A DNA stretch of 64,000 nucleotides from Paenibacillus glycanilyticus (GTDB taxonomy: Bacteria; Bacillota; Bacilli; Paenibacillales; Paenibacillaceae), in contig NZ_JAMBNP010000001.1 in NCBI RefSeq assembly GCF_023715145.1, positions 186,001-250,000 on the forward strand, given 5' to 3'. Below, piece by piece: positions 1 to 9,768 of this stretch. Position 1 is the stretch's first letter. Every line of letters begins with the position of its first letter. The translations under genes were made by a program, and so were the position numbers. The notes below the pieces were generated by a model, which searched no databases, was not told the DNA's origin, and saw nothing but the letters and a program-made list of their open reading frames with translations.

Positions 1-222
1 GCTGTTCTCCGTAGTTGCCGATTCTGTAAGGCCAAACCGGCCGCGAAGATCGATAACGGGAACAACGATACCGCGAAGATTAATAACTCCTTTAATGAAG
101 GAAGGAGTTTTCGGCACACGGGTAATCGGAGCTAAACGTTCGATTGTACGAACCTTATCCACCTCAATGCCATATTCCTCATGCGCCAGCGAAAATACGA
201 TTACTTTTAATTCTTCTCCCAT
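1..222 (-). CDS. cheW: Chemotaxis coupling protein CheW (C-terminus cut by window edge)
   Basis: The N-terminal 74 residues of a CheW-type scaffold, which couples CheA kinase to the methyl-accepting receptors at the membrane. The visible protein begins MGEELKVIVFSL and continues with the SH3-like beta strands typical of CheW (EEYGIEVDKV, then FIKGVINLRGIVVPVIDLR). The NLRG and VPVIDLR segments are the family hallmark. The ATG is preceded by GGGAGG at good spacing, and the gene starts 13 bases downstream of the cheA stop, so the two are co-transcribed. The stop codon lies outside the window. Identity is secure from motif and position after cheA. Confidence 0.95.
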   Translation of the reverse strand, partial: MGEELKVIVFSLAHEEYGIEVDKVRTIERLAPITRVPKTPSFIKGVINLRGIVVPVIDLRGRFGLTESATTENS

Positions 223-235
223 CGAAAAGCCCTCC

Positions 236-2302
236 CTATTTGATTAATGCGTTAGGATCAATGATGAGTGCCACTTGGCCGTCGCCAAGAATGGTCGCAC
301 CCGATATAGCCTCGATATTGGTCAAATACTTGCCGAGCGTCTTCAGAACAATCTCGCTTTGCCCAATGAACTCATCCACCGTAACCGCCGCCCATTTATC
401 CCCTTTGCGGATAACAACGATCTCGGTTTCCGATTCGTTATGCTCATTAAAGTCAGGCGAGTCCAGAACTTTGCCGAGGGAGACCAAAGGAATGATCGCG
501 TTACGGAAATGAATCATCCGGTTGCCATGAACGTTCAAGATTTGATCCTTCTGGATAATGCCGGTTTCTACGATTGAAGTTAGCGGGATCGCGTATTTCT
601 CTGAACCTAGCTTAATTAACATCGCCGAAATAATAGAGAGAGTCAGAGGCAGTTGCACGGCAAACTTCGTGCCTCGTCCAAGAGCGGAATCAACCGTTAC
701 ATTTCCGCCAAGCGAGGTAATCTTGGATTTTACAACGTCAAGACCAACACCGCGTCCGGAAATATCAGAAATTTTGTCCGCCGTACTGAAGCCTGGCGCA
801 AAGATCAACATGTTGACATCTTCGTTCGACAGCTGCTTCGCCTGCTCTTCCGTAACGACGCCGTTCTTGATAGCCGTCTTAAGCACTCTCTCGCGGTTAA
901 TGCCTCTTCCGTCTTCCTCGACTTCAATAAAGACGTGATTGCCGCTGTGATAAGCGCGCAGATGAATCGTACCCGTCTCCGGCTTGCCTGCCGCCAGACG
1001 TTCTTCCACCGTTTCGATGCCGTGGTCGACCGAGTTGCGGAGCAAGTGAACGAGCGGATCTCCAATCTCGTCAATAACGGTCCGGTCAAGCTCTGTATCC
1101 GCGCCTGTGATTACAAGGTCAATCTTCTTGTCGAGTGACTTGGCAAGATCGCGAATCATGCGCGGGAACCGGTTGAATACCGAATCTACCGGAACCATTC
1201 TCAGCTTCAAGACGATGTTCTGCAGATCCGAGCTGACGCGGGTCATATGCTCTACCGTTTCTGTCAGATCATTGCGGCGAATTTCGCTAGATAACTGCTC
1301 CAGCCTTACACGGTCAATCAACAGCTCGCTGAACAGATTCATCAAGGCATCCAGACGATCAATATCAACGCGGATAGTTCTCGATACTGCGGCTGGTGCC
1401 GACGAAGCAGCAGCTGCTTGCGAGCGTGCCGCGCCAACCTGCTTGCCAGCTTCCTCCTTCGCTGTTGCTTCTGCGGGAACGGCAGCCGGCGCTGCAGGCG
1501 CTTGCTCCTTCGCCGCCGCGTTGTTAAGCATGGCCAGCGACTCAAGATCCAGCAAGGCAACGGTTACTTTCTCGATCTCCGAGATTTCCGCGATTTGCGT
1601 CTCCAGCTCTTGCTGCGATAATGTCGAGATCGCAAACACCGTGAAGGATCGATCGAATTTCTCCTGCTCCAGATCGGTTACCGACGGCTCCGACTTCACA
1701 ATATCGCCGTTCTTGCCAAGCAGGTCAAACACCATATAGGCGCGGACGCCTTTCAGCACACAATCCTCGCGGATTTCGACCTCAATATAGTAAACGTTAT
1801 GTCCGCTATCGATAGATTGCTGGATAACAGAGGTTTGGAACTCGTCAAGCAATGCCGCTCCGCCTGACGTTTGACCGGTTGCGGCTGCAGCTGCTCCGGC
1901 AGAAGCGCCTGCCGTCTTGTAGTCCCCTTTTACAATCGACTGCAAGGAAGCAACAATCGCGGTCACATCCGCTTTGCCTGTTCCTCCGCCTACGATATCT
2001 TGGACCATGGACTCAAGGGCATCCAGCCCTTTGAATAAAGTATCAAAGATAAAGCTGTCCATCTTCAGCTTGCTGTTCCGAACCAGATCGAGCACATTCT
2101 CCATCTCATGGGTCAGAGAGGCGAGGTCCTCGTACCCCATTGTCGCCGACATCCCTTTCAGCGTATGGGCAGAGCGGAAGATCGACTGAACAATCGACAG
2201 ATCCTCGGGGTCGCTCTCAAGGCGTAGCAAATTTTCGTTCAAAGATTGCAGGTGATCATTGGACTCGTCGATAAACATTGACAAGTAGGCGTTCATATCC
2301 AT
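236..2302 (-). CDS. cheA: Chemotaxis histidine kinase CheA
   Basis: Cytoplasmic sensor kinase of the chemotaxis array, 688 aa, which phosphorylates CheY and CheB. An HPt domain (about 1-105) carries the phospho-accepting His46 in SAHTLKG. A P2 regulator-binding domain lies near 155-255, followed by an Ala/Glu-rich linker, a dimerisation helix pair from about 305, and a GHKL ATPase with its N box (LLRNSVDHGIE) and G boxes (EDGRGI, SGRGVGLDVVK). A CheW-like domain closes the protein. Length is normal for the family. AGGAGGTG stands upstream of the ATG. It lies between cheB and cheW in the fla/che operon. Confidence 0.98.
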   Translation of the reverse strand: MDMNAYLSMFIDESNDHLQSLNENLLRLESDPEDLSIVQSIFRSAHTLKGMSATMGYEDLASLTHEMENVLDLVRNSKLKMDSFIFDTLFKGLDALESMVQDIVGGGTGKADVTAIVASLQSIVKGDYKTAGASAGAAAAATGQTSGGAALLDEFQTSVIQQSIDSGHNVYYIEVEIREDCVLKGVRAYMVFDLLGKNGDIVKSEPSVTDLEQEKFDRSFTVFAISTLSQQELETQIAEISEIEKVTVALLDLESLAMLNNAAAKEQAPAAPAAVPAEATAKEEAGKQVGAARSQAAAASSAPAAVSRTIRVDIDRLDALMNLFSELLIDRVRLEQLSSEIRRNDLTETVEHMTRVSSDLQNIVLKLRMVPVDSVFNRFPRMIRDLAKSLDKKIDLVITGADTELDRTVIDEIGDPLVHLLRNSVDHGIETVEERLAAGKPETGTIHLRAYHSGNHVFIEVEEDGRGINRERVLKTAIKNGVVTEEQAKQLSNEDVNMLIFAPGFSTADKISDISGRGVGLDVVKSKITSLGGNVTVDSALGRGTKFAVQLPLTLSIISAMLIKLGSEKYAIPLTSIVETGIIQKDQILNVHGNRMIHFRNAIIPLVSLGKVLDSPDFNEHNESETEIVVIRKGDKWAAVTVDEFIGQSEIVLKTLGKYLTNIEAISGATILGDGQVALIIDPNALIK

Positions 2303-2335
2303 TTTGTCGCACCTCCTGATAGGACTTTATGTTCT

Positions 2336-3649
2336 CTAGTATCCTTTCAAAACCGCGTGCTGCAACTCGGCAGCTATCTGCTGCAAAGGCAGTACCGTCT
2401 TCACGCAGCCGCTCTCGACGGCGCTGCGCGGCATTCCATAAACGACGCAGGTCTGTTCCGATTCGGCAATCGCCGATTCCGCGCCGCTGTCGACAAGAGC
2501 CTTCATCCCTTTGGCTCCGTCGCTTCCCATTCCCGTCATAATAACGGCATGACGCTTCAGCTCGTCAAATGGGGTCAAAGATTCGAACAGTACATCGACC
2601 GATGGACGATGCCCGTTACGGGGCGGCTTCTGGGTTAGCTGGGCGTAGTAGCCGGTCTGATCTCTTGCCAGCTCCATATGATATCCGCCAGGGGCTATGT
2701 ATACGACTCCTGCCTTCAGCCGGTCTCCCTGCGCCGCTTCCACCACCTCAAGCTCGCTAAAGCTGTCCAATCGCTGTGCAAGCGACTTTGTAAACTTCGG
2801 CGGCATATGCTGAACGACCAGTACGGGGGCAGTCAATTGAGCAGGCAGCGAAGTGATTACCTCGTGCAAGGCGCGTGGACCACCGGTAGATGTCCCGATT
2901 GCAATGATGTGATCAAAGCTGGCCGCAGAGGCTGACGTTTTCTTCGGCCTCTTCTGTCCCAGATTGTCTTCCAGCGCTGCTGCGATCGGAGCCAGAATAA
3001 CGGGCCTGCCCGCTTCGGCCAGCGGCTTGGCCGGTCTCTTCATTCCGGCTGTCGGCTTGACTTCAGGCACCGATAACGGCGACGCCGCATCCCTTGCCTC
3101 AGCCTGCTGTTCCGGCTGCAGCAGCCCCCGCTTCCGGCTGGTCTCTTCTTCAACGGGCTTAACGGGTTTAACAAGCTGCGGCCGTTCTTTTCCGTTCTTT
3201 GTAAAAGCCTGCTGCTCTCCCGCCTCGTTAAGGGGAATCGCGTACCTCCGCATCAGAACCGCCATTCTGAGCTTTTCCAGCAGCAGCTCACCAACCCGCA
3301 CAATATCATTAGAGAAAGCCCCCATCGGCTTTCTTATAAAGTCAAAAGCTCCGTACTGAAGTGCCTTGATTGTTTCTCTTGTATTCTCCTCGCTGATCCC
3401 CGACAGCATGATGACCGGAGTAGGCTGCTCAATCATAATTCGCTGCAAAGCCTCTATTCCGTTAAGCTCGGGCATCTCGAGATCAAGGGTCACAGCATCG
3501 GGCTTCCACTTCTTCACTGCTTCAATCGCTTCGAGACCGTTACAGGCTGTTGCCACAATCGTAAATTGGGGGTCTTGCACGATCAAGTCGCTAAATATTT
3601 TTCGCATGAAAGGCGAGTCGTCCACGACCAGCACGCGATAAGGAGCCAT
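2336..3649 (-). CDS. cheB: Protein-glutamate methylesterase/response regulator CheB
   Basis: Removes methyl groups from chemoreceptors when phosphorylated, giving adaptation. It has an N-terminal receiver domain (VLVVDDSPFMRK, phospho-Asp in TLDLEMPELNG). The C-terminal methylesterase domain shows the catalytic triad: Ser in IGTSTGGP, His in VVQHMPP, Asp in MTGMGSDG. The ATG giving MAPYRVLVVDD was chosen (437 aa) because AGAGGGGGGAACAGG sits just upstream; an in-frame ATG eight codons earlier lacks a ribosome site. A Pro/Lys/Glu-rich linker of roughly 85 residues between the domains makes it longer than typical CheB proteins. Confidence 0.97.
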   Translation of the reverse strand: MAPYRVLVVDDSPFMRKIFSDLIVQDPQFTIVATACNGLEAIEAVKKWKPDAVTLDLEMPELNGIEALQRIMIEQPTPVIMLSGISEENTRETIKALQYGAFDFIRKPMGAFSNDIVRVGELLLEKLRMAVLMRRYAIPLNEAGEQQAFTKNGKERPQLVKPVKPVEEETSRKRGLLQPEQQAEARDAASPLSVPEVKPTAGMKRPAKPLAEAGRPVILAPIAAALEDNLGQKRPKKTSASAASFDHIIAIGTSTGGPRALHEVITSLPAQLTAPVLVVQHMPPKFTKSLAQRLDSFSELEVVEAAQGDRLKAGVVYIAPGGYHMELARDQTGYYAQLTQKPPRNGHRPSVDVLFESLTPFDELKRHAVIMTGMGSDGAKGMKALVDSGAESAIAESEQTCVVYGMPRSAVESGCVKTVLPLQQIAAELQHAVLKGY

Positions 3650-3677
3650 CCTGTTCCCCCCTCTTATGTACAAATAA

Positions 3678-4550
3678 CTACCGGGATAGCTTGAACATCT
3701 TATGTATGAAACTTCTTACTCCCGCTGCTGTTTTGTGCTCCGGAACGGACATCTCCAAATATCGGCGTGCAATTTCCTCAATCCCTCTGGAGGCATCGCT
3801 TCCAGGATAAGCAACTGTGAACGGCGTTTGACGCTTTACCGCTTTGGTAACGTTCGGATCATCCAGAATGACACCCAGTGTCGGAAGTTCAGCTTGAAGA
3901 AATCTTCTGGCTACCAGATTGATTTTGTCCGCTGTCTGGACGCCTTCCTTGCGGTCCACTGCTCGGTTGATGATCAGCTTAAAGGCGGTATTTACCCCCA
4001 TAGACTTGACCATTTTCACTAAAGCATAAGCATCCGTTATAGCGGTTGGTTCCGGGGTAGTGACCACAATGGTCTCTTCTGCAGCTGATATAAATTTGAC
4101 GGTTTCTTTGGACAACCCCGCTCCCGTGTCAAAGAGGATATAATCGTATTCGCCCTGAAGCTTGCCGATTTGATCCGAGAACCAGTCCAGCTGCTCAGAA
4201 GATAACTCCAGAAGGTCCTGGAACCCCGAGCCGCCGGCTATAAAATGCACACCCGACGGGCCAATCTGGATAATATCCCAGATTGTCTTATCCTGCTTGA
4301 ACAAATGATAGAGATGATAAGAGGAAGTCACTCCCATCAAGACATCGATATTGGCCATGCCGATATCGGCGTCAAATACGAGTACTTTTTTCCCCAGGCG
4401 TTGAAGCGATATGGCAAAGTTCAGACTGAAGTTGGATTTGCCAACTCCACCCTTCCCGCTCGTGATGGTTATGATGCGGGTAGGACGGGCAGTATCTTGT
4501 CCCATCCTCATCTTTACCATGTTGCGAAGCGCCTCCGCTTGATCATTCAT
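3678..4550 (-). CDS. flhG: MinD-like ATPase FlhG (YlxH), flagellar number/placement
   Basis: A ParA/MinD-family ATPase, 290 aa, that works with FlhF to set flagellar number and position. The deviant Walker A motif GKGGVGKSNFSLNFA, a Walker A' region (FDADIGMANIDVLMG) and a DTGAG switch are present. The terminal residues (FIHKMFKLSR) could form a membrane-targeting amphipathic helix. The start MNDQAEAL was chosen over an ATG eight codons upstream because it has GGGGGC at suitable spacing and an 8-base overlap with flhF, which implies translational coupling. FlhF-FlhG pairing at this place is standard in Firmicutes. Confidence 0.95.
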   Translation of the reverse strand: MNDQAEALRNMVKMRMGQDTARPTRIITITSGKGGVGKSNFSLNFAISLQRLGKKVLVFDADIGMANIDVLMGVTSSYHLYHLFKQDKTIWDIIQIGPSGVHFIAGGSGFQDLLELSSEQLDWFSDQIGKLQGEYDYILFDTGAGLSKETVKFISAAEETIVVTTPEPTAITDAYALVKMVKSMGVNTAFKLIINRAVDRKEGVQTADKINLVARRFLQAELPTLGVILDDPNVTKAVKRQTPFTVAYPGSDASRGIEEIARRYLEMSVPEHKTAAGVRSFIHKMFKLSR

Positions 4551-5784
4551 CGGCAGGAGCCCCCAGCAGCGCATCTATATAACGCTCCGCATGAAATGGG
4601 CCAATATCGTCCGGTACCGTCTGACCGCTTGCAATGAAGACCGGTTCTAATTCATGCTGCAAGGCCAGGTTTAAGATTGATCCGTAAACGGATGTTTCAT
4701 CCAGCTTCGTAAACAGTACCTTTCGTACGCCGTACTTCACAAAATTGTCCGCCACCGCCATCATATCTTTCGTCTTGCCGGTTAAGCTGAGAACAAGCAC
4801 CGTTTCGCTTTGCTCACTGGACTGAAGAAGGCTGTTCACTTCCGAAACATGAAGCTCGTTACGAAAATTCCGGCCAGCCGTATCCATGTAGATCAGTTCG
4901 CGGTCCTCCAGCTGCTTGAAGGCTTTAGGCAAATCCATAGGCGAGAAGACGACTTCCATCGGAACGTTCAGGATGTTCGCATACGTTCTAAGCTGATCAA
5001 CCGCTGCAATCCGGTAGGTATCGGAGGTAATGAAACCAACCTGCCTGCCGAATTTGATCGATTGTCCCGCTGCCAGCTTGGCGATCGTTGTTGTCTTGCC
5101 TACACCGGTCGGACCCACAAAATGTACGATTCTTGCCGATTCATTAATGGATTGATTGCTGTACGGCGCCAGCCAGTCCAACAACAGTTCACGAGCAATT
5201 GACCATGTATCCGTCGCGTTTATCACTTCCTGGCGCACCGCCAGCTTCTCGTTTAATGCATCGATTAAACGGTCAATCAACACCGGTTCAACCTCTTGCT
5301 GAACCAATCGGCCATACAAGGCTTGAATGGCGAGCGGCCTTGTTTCCTCGGGCTTATGCATCGACAGCTGCTTCAAGGACTGCTTGATAAAGCGGATTTC
5401 TTCCAGTAAATCCTCGTTAATCCGATTGATCGACTGAGACGGAGACGCTATAGGCACGGAAGGCGGCGGAGTCTGTACGACGGGAGCAGGCGGCTCCAGA
5501 ACCGCTGTTGCCGTTGCAGCCGCTTGCCTCTTCGATTCCTGAATGGCATGAACGACGCGCTGCACATCCGCCGCTGCTTTCTTCGGCTGGGTCGCTGCGG
5601 CAGGAGCTGCTGCACCCGTTTCAATAGCAGCGATGACCTCCATCTTCTTCTTCCGAAACATTCCCATAAATCCACCGATCCGGACTTCCTTCGTATTCAG
5701 AATGACCGCGTCTTTGCCCAGCTCGCTCCGAATCATCGGCAGCGCTTCCGGCAAGGCATTCACGACATAACGTTTTACTCTCAT
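4543..5784 (-). CDS. flhF: Flagellar SRP-like GTPase FlhF
   Basis: The third SRP-family GTPase, after Ffh and FtsY, which recruits early flagellar components to the membrane. A basic N-terminal B domain (MRVKRYVV) leads into an Ala/Pro-rich linker, then an NG domain with G1 [15 protein letters not shown] near residue 225, G3 DTAGRN and G4 TKLDET. Length (413 aa) is in the usual range. The start overlaps the flhA stop by four bases (ATGA). FlhG, its GTPase activator in other bacteria, is the next gene. Confidence 0.97.
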   Translation of the reverse strand: MRVKRYVVNALPEALPMIRSELGKDAVILNTKEVRIGGFMGMFRKKKMEVIAAIETGAAAPAAATQPKKAAADVQRVVHAIQESKRQAAATATAVLEPPAPVVQTPPPSVPIASPSQSINRINEDLLEEIRFIKQSLKQLSMHKPEETRPLAIQALYGRLVQQEVEPVLIDRLIDALNEKLAVRQEVINATDTWSIARELLLDWLAPYSNQSINESARIVHFVGPTGVGKTTTIAKLAAGQSIKFGRQVGFITSDTYRIAAVDQLRTYANILNVPMEVVFSPMDLPKAFKQLEDRELIYMDTAGRNFRNELHVSEVNSLLQSSEQSETVLVLSLTGKTKDMMAVADNFVKYGVRKVLFTKLDETSVYGSILNLALQHELEPVFIASGQTVPDDIGPFHAERYIDALLGAPADE

Positions 5785-7814
5785 AAATTCACCACCCCTA
5801 CGCTTTGAACTTCAATGTTAGGCTCAAGCTCGCTGTACGATAACACCGGTATATCCTGCATCGTCCGCTCGACAATTTGTCTGAGATACATGCGAATGGT
5901 AGGCGATGTCAGTACAACCGGCTGCTGACCCGATTGAATCTGGCGCGATACTTGCTCATTAAGCTTCTGATAGATTTGCTGGGTAGAGACAGGGTCAAGC
6001 GCTATATAGCTGCCTTGATCCGTTTGCTGTACCGATTCAGCGATCTTCTTCTCAAGCGATGGACCAACCGTGATCACCTTAAGCATATTTCCTGACGAAG
6101 TGAATTGCTGAGTGATTTGCCTGGACAAGGCTTGACGGGCATATTCGGTAAGAATATCCGGGTCCTTGGTATAATGGGCTTGATCCGCGAGCGATTCGAA
6201 GATCGTGACGAGATCCCGAATCGATACTTTCTCCTTCAAAAGCTTCGCCAGCACCTTTTGCAAATCGCCGATCGTTAATATGGAAGGGATAAGTTCATCG
6301 ATAAGCGCAGGATACGATTCCTTCACGTTCTCTACGAGCGCTTTAGTCTCTTGGCGGCCAATCAGCTCATGAGCATGACGCTTAATAATTTCCGTTAAAT
6401 GTGTCGCCACAACGGAAGGAGGATCCACTACCGTATAGCCGGATATTTCCGCTCGTTCTTTCATCGGCTCATCAATCCAGATGGCCGGAAGCCCAAACGC
6501 AGGCTCTGTCGTCTCGATCCCGATAACGGATTCGTCTTCGAACCCGGGGCTCATTGCGAGATAATGGTTAAGCAGAAGCTCGCCGCGGGCAACGATATTG
6601 CCTTTAATCTTAATGACGTATTCATTTGGCTTGAGCTGAATGTTGTCGCGGATGCGGATAACGGGAACTATCAGCCCTAGCTCCAGGGCGCATTGCCTAC
6701 GGATCATAATGATCCGGTCCAGCAAATCCCCTCCCTGCTGGGTATCAGCAAGAGGAATCAAGCCATATCCAAATTCGAACTCTATTGGATCTACCTGCAA
6801 AAGGCTGATAACACTCTCGGGACTGCGCACCTCTTCGATTTGCTGTTCCTCCTCCAGAAGCTCTTCCTGCTGCATTTGCTTCGCGATTGACTTCTGCATT
6901 CGCCAAGCGCCATACACCAGGATAGCGGCAAAAGGAACTGTACGCATAATACCAATCGGCGTAAACACGCCAAGCAGCGTAATGGTTCCCGCTACGATAT
7001 AGAGCAGCTTCGGATACTTGAGCAGCTGCAGCGTGACATCTTGCGCGAAGTTACCATCCGATGCCGCTCGGGTTACTATTAATCCGGCAGCTGTTGAGAT
7101 TAACAAGGCGGGAATCTGGCTGACCAGACCGTCGCCAATCGTTAGTATCGAATATTTATGAATAGCTTCACTGAAGCTCTCCCCATGAATGGCCATCCCG
7201 ATTACGAAACCGCCAACGAGGTTAATAATCAGGATAATAATAGAAGCGATCGCATCGCCTTTGACGAATTTACTCGCACCGTCCATCGAGCCGTAAAAAT
7301 CAGCTTCTCTTTCGATTTTCGAGCGGCGCTCGCGCGCCTGCTGTTCATTGATCAGTCCCGCGTTCAGGTCGGCGTCAATACTCATTTGCTTGCCGGGCAT
7401 AGCGTCGAGTGTAAATCTGGCTGCAACCTCCGCTACCCGTTCCGAACCTTTCGTAATAACGATGAACTGGACAACGACCAAGATGAGGAAGACGACGAAG
7501 CCAATCGCGATCTCTCCTCCGCCTACCCAGGATCCAAACGTTTGTACGACCTCACCCGCATGGCCATGCGACAAAATATTGCGCGTTGTCGAAACGTTAA
7601 GCGCCAGCCGGAATAAAGTCGTGACGAGCAGGATTGCCGGGAAGATGGAGAAATCAAGAGCTTCCTTCGTATTCATCGCAATCAGCAGAATCATGAGCGC
7701 GATCGAAATGTTCAGGATGAGCAATATATCCAGCAGCAGTGTTGGTATAGGGATGACCATCATGAGTACGATGCCGATAATCCCAGCTAAGATAGCAATA
7801 TCTTTCACTTTCAT
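5781..7814 (-). CDS. flhA: Flagellar type III export gate protein FlhA
   Basis: Large membrane subunit of the flagellar protein export gate, 677 aa. The N-terminal half has about eight hydrophobic segments. The conserved cytoplasmic loop after TM4 carries the FHIPEP-family signature (RFTLDAMPGKQMSID followed by DADLNAGLI). The C-terminal half is the soluble docking domain for export chaperones and substrates. GGGAGGAG precedes the ATG. It lies between flhB and flhF as in Bacillus, and length and motifs leave no doubt about identity. Confidence 0.98.
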   Translation of the reverse strand: MKVKDIAILAGIIGIVLMMVIPIPTLLLDILLILNISIALMILLIAMNTKEALDFSIFPAILLVTTLFRLALNVSTTRNILSHGHAGEVVQTFGSWVGGGEIAIGFVVFLILVVVQFIVITKGSERVAEVAARFTLDAMPGKQMSIDADLNAGLINEQQARERRSKIEREADFYGSMDGASKFVKGDAIASIIILIINLVGGFVIGMAIHGESFSEAIHKYSILTIGDGLVSQIPALLISTAAGLIVTRAASDGNFAQDVTLQLLKYPKLLYIVAGTITLLGVFTPIGIMRTVPFAAILVYGAWRMQKSIAKQMQQEELLEEEQQIEEVRSPESVISLLQVDPIEFEFGYGLIPLADTQQGGDLLDRIIMIRRQCALELGLIVPVIRIRDNIQLKPNEYVIKIKGNIVARGELLLNHYLAMSPGFEDESVIGIETTEPAFGLPAIWIDEPMKERAEISGYTVVDPPSVVATHLTEIIKRHAHELIGRQETKALVENVKESYPALIDELIPSILTIGDLQKVLAKLLKEKVSIRDLVTIFESLADQAHYTKDPDILTEYARQALSRQITQQFTSSGNMLKVITVGPSLEKKIAESVQQTDQGSYIALDPVSTQQIYQKLNEQVSRQIQSGQQPVVLTSPTIRMYLRQIVERTMQDIPVLSYSELEPNIEVQSVGVVNL

Positions 7815-7846
7815 GATGTTGTCTCCTCCCTTTCAATTATGATGAA

Positions 7847-8944
7847 CTAAGATGAACGAACCCGGCCTTTCATTTTATAAACAGCCGCTAATACTTCCGC
7901 CACAGCTTGGAACAAATCGGCGGGAATCGAATCACCGATATCGGCCCGTTCGTATAACGCTCTGGCCAGCGGTTTATTTTCCATCATAATAACGCCGTGC
8001 TCCTTGGCAACCTCACGTATGCGCAGCGCCACGTGATCCATTCCTTTCGCGATAATGAGCGGTGCCTCCATCTTGGAAGCATCATATTGCAGGGCAATGG
8101 CAAAGTGAGTCGGGTTCGTAATGACGACGTCGGCTTTCGGCACTTCCTGCATCATCCGCTGCATGGCCATTCGGCGCTGCCGTTCGCGGATCTTGCCTTT
8201 GATCAGGGGATCGCCTTCCGACTTCTTGTACTCGTCCTTAATGTCCTGCTTGGACATCCTAAGGCTCTTCGCATGCTCATACCGCTGATACATATAATCG
8301 GCGAAAGCCAATACGACAAGCACTGCACCGGTCTCGAGGCCCAGTTTGACCGTCAGCCCGGCGGTGAATTGAAAGATTTGCTGGATCGACAGACTGGAAA
8401 GGATCAAGATCTTGTCCCAATCGCTCCATATCGCTTGATAGACGAGAAAACCGATAATTAATAACTTCAATATACTCTTGAGAAATTCAACGACTGTTCT
8501 CATGGAGAAGATTTGTTTAAAGCCGTTTATCGGATTCAGCTTCGTGAATTTCAGCTTAAGCGGCTCGCCGGTAAGCAGAAATCCGAACTGCATGACGTTG
8601 CCGGCTATTGCAATGACTACTACTATGGCGAAGATCGGCGCCAGAAACATCAGCATGTCTACCGCCAGCTTGTCAAAGAGCGGCATGATGTTCGCCACCG
8701 TCACATCCATCGTCAGCCAATCATTAAACAGCTCCTGGAACACGCTCATAATCCGCGTCTTATAGTAACTGCCCAATGCGGCAAATGTCGCAAAGGTAAA
8801 GAGCAGAATCATTGAGCTTGGCAAATCGTTCGATTTGGCTATCTGCCCTTTCTTGCGGGCTTCCTGTGTTTTCTTGGGTGTCGCTTTTTCTGTTTTTTCC
8901 TGACTAAACAGCTGCAAGTCTAGCTCTAGGTAGTAAGATCTCAA
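7847..8944 (-). CDS. flhB: Flagellar export switch protein FlhB
   Basis: Membrane protein of the flagellar type III apparatus that switches export from rod/hook to filament substrates after self-cleavage. Four hydrophobic segments are followed by a cytoplasmic domain containing the autocleavage motif NPTH (ITNPTHFAIALQYD). The start is taken as TTG at 8944 (365 aa), because AGGAGG lies nine bases upstream. A longer frame would run back into fliR without a ribosome site. A free-standing homologue of its C-terminal domain is encoded at 38004-38309. Confidence 0.96.
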   Translation of the reverse strand: MRSYYLELDLQLFSQEKTEKATPKKTQEARKKGQIAKSNDLPSSMILLFTFATFAALGSYYKTRIMSVFQELFNDWLTMDVTVANIMPLFDKLAVDMLMFLAPIFAIVVVIAIAGNVMQFGFLLTGEPLKLKFTKLNPINGFKQIFSMRTVVEFLKSILKLLIIGFLVYQAIWSDWDKILILSSLSIQQIFQFTAGLTVKLGLETGAVLVVLAFADYMYQRYEHAKSLRMSKQDIKDEYKKSEGDPLIKGKIRERQRRMAMQRMMQEVPKADVVITNPTHFAIALQYDASKMEAPLIIAKGMDHVALRIREVAKEHGVIMMENKPLARALYERADIGDSIPADLFQAVAEVLAAVYKMKGRVRSS

Positions 8945-8957
8945 CGTTGCAGCCTCC

Positions 8958-9752
8958 TTATTTGGTTTCGGTTTGTTGGACGATCCCGAACAACTGCTCC
9001 AAATTGTCAAACATAATGGCGAACAGTCTTTCGAAAATCGCGGATATACCCGGAAGCAGAAGAATCAATAATCCGAGGCCCAGCAGAAGCTTTAGCGGAA
9101 TCCCGATAACGAACACGTTATACTGGGGTGCTGTCTTCGCGAGAAATCCAAGCCCTACGTCAGTCAGAAACATCGCGATTACCAGCGGCGCCGCAACCTG
9201 CATCGCAAGCAGGAACGCATTGCCTACCGATCGCGACAAGAAGTCGGTTATGCTGCCGTTATAAAACGCGCTAAACATTTCATTGGATAGCGGCATCCAT
9301 TTGTAGCTGTCCATCAGACCTGTAAGCAGATAATGATGGCCATTCACCGACAGGAACACCATGATGAGCAGCATGTACTTGAAATTGCCGAGCAGCGGTG
9401 CAGAGACGCCTGTCATCGGATCAATCACGTTTGACATCGCAAATCCGATCTGCATATCCATCAAGGCGCCAGCTGTCTGTACAACCGTCATGAACAGATA
9501 AACGATATACCCCATCAGCACTCCGATCAGAATCTCCCGGAAGATGTATAGTATATATTCGGCGTCCATCGGTACGGTTGTTTCTTTCAATCCGTAAGTC
9601 ATAAAGACAATTAGAGAGAGAAAGAAACCCAGGCCGATCTTGAATACGCTTGGCACTCCGCGCATGTTGAACAATGGTGCCACGACGAAAAACGATGTCA
9701 TTCGACAAAAAATAAGCAAAAAAATAGGGAAGTACTGGGCGATCTGATCCAT
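8958..9752 (-). CDS. fliR: Flagellar biosynthesis protein FliR
   Basis: Integral membrane component of the flagellar export gate (FliP-FliQ-FliR complex), 264 aa with about six to eight hydrophobic segments. It starts MDQIAQYFPIFLLIFCR and has the usual family length. Its ATG is 16 bases past the fliQ stop, and the ribosome site is weak (CGGAAATC), so translation is probably coupled to fliQ. Position between fliQ and flhB supports the call. Confidence 0.97.
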   Translation of the reverse strand: MDQIAQYFPIFLLIFCRMTSFFVVAPLFNMRGVPSVFKIGLGFFLSLIVFMTYGLKETTVPMDAEYILYIFREILIGVLMGYIVYLFMTVVQTAGALMDMQIGFAMSNVIDPMTGVSAPLLGNFKYMLLIMVFLSVNGHHYLLTGLMDSYKWMPLSNEMFSAFYNGSITDFLSRSVGNAFLLAMQVAAPLVIAMFLTDVGLGFLAKTAPQYNVFVIGIPLKLLLGLGLLILLLPGISAIFERLFAIMFDNLEQLFGIVQQTETK

Positions 9753-9768
9753 GATTTCCGTTCACAAC

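Noticed and set aside
7930-7950. GCCGATAT on the minus strand inside flhB, resembling a sigma-D -10
   Set aside because: It lies in coding sequence (ADIGDSIP) and has no TAAA-like -35 fifteen bases upstream.
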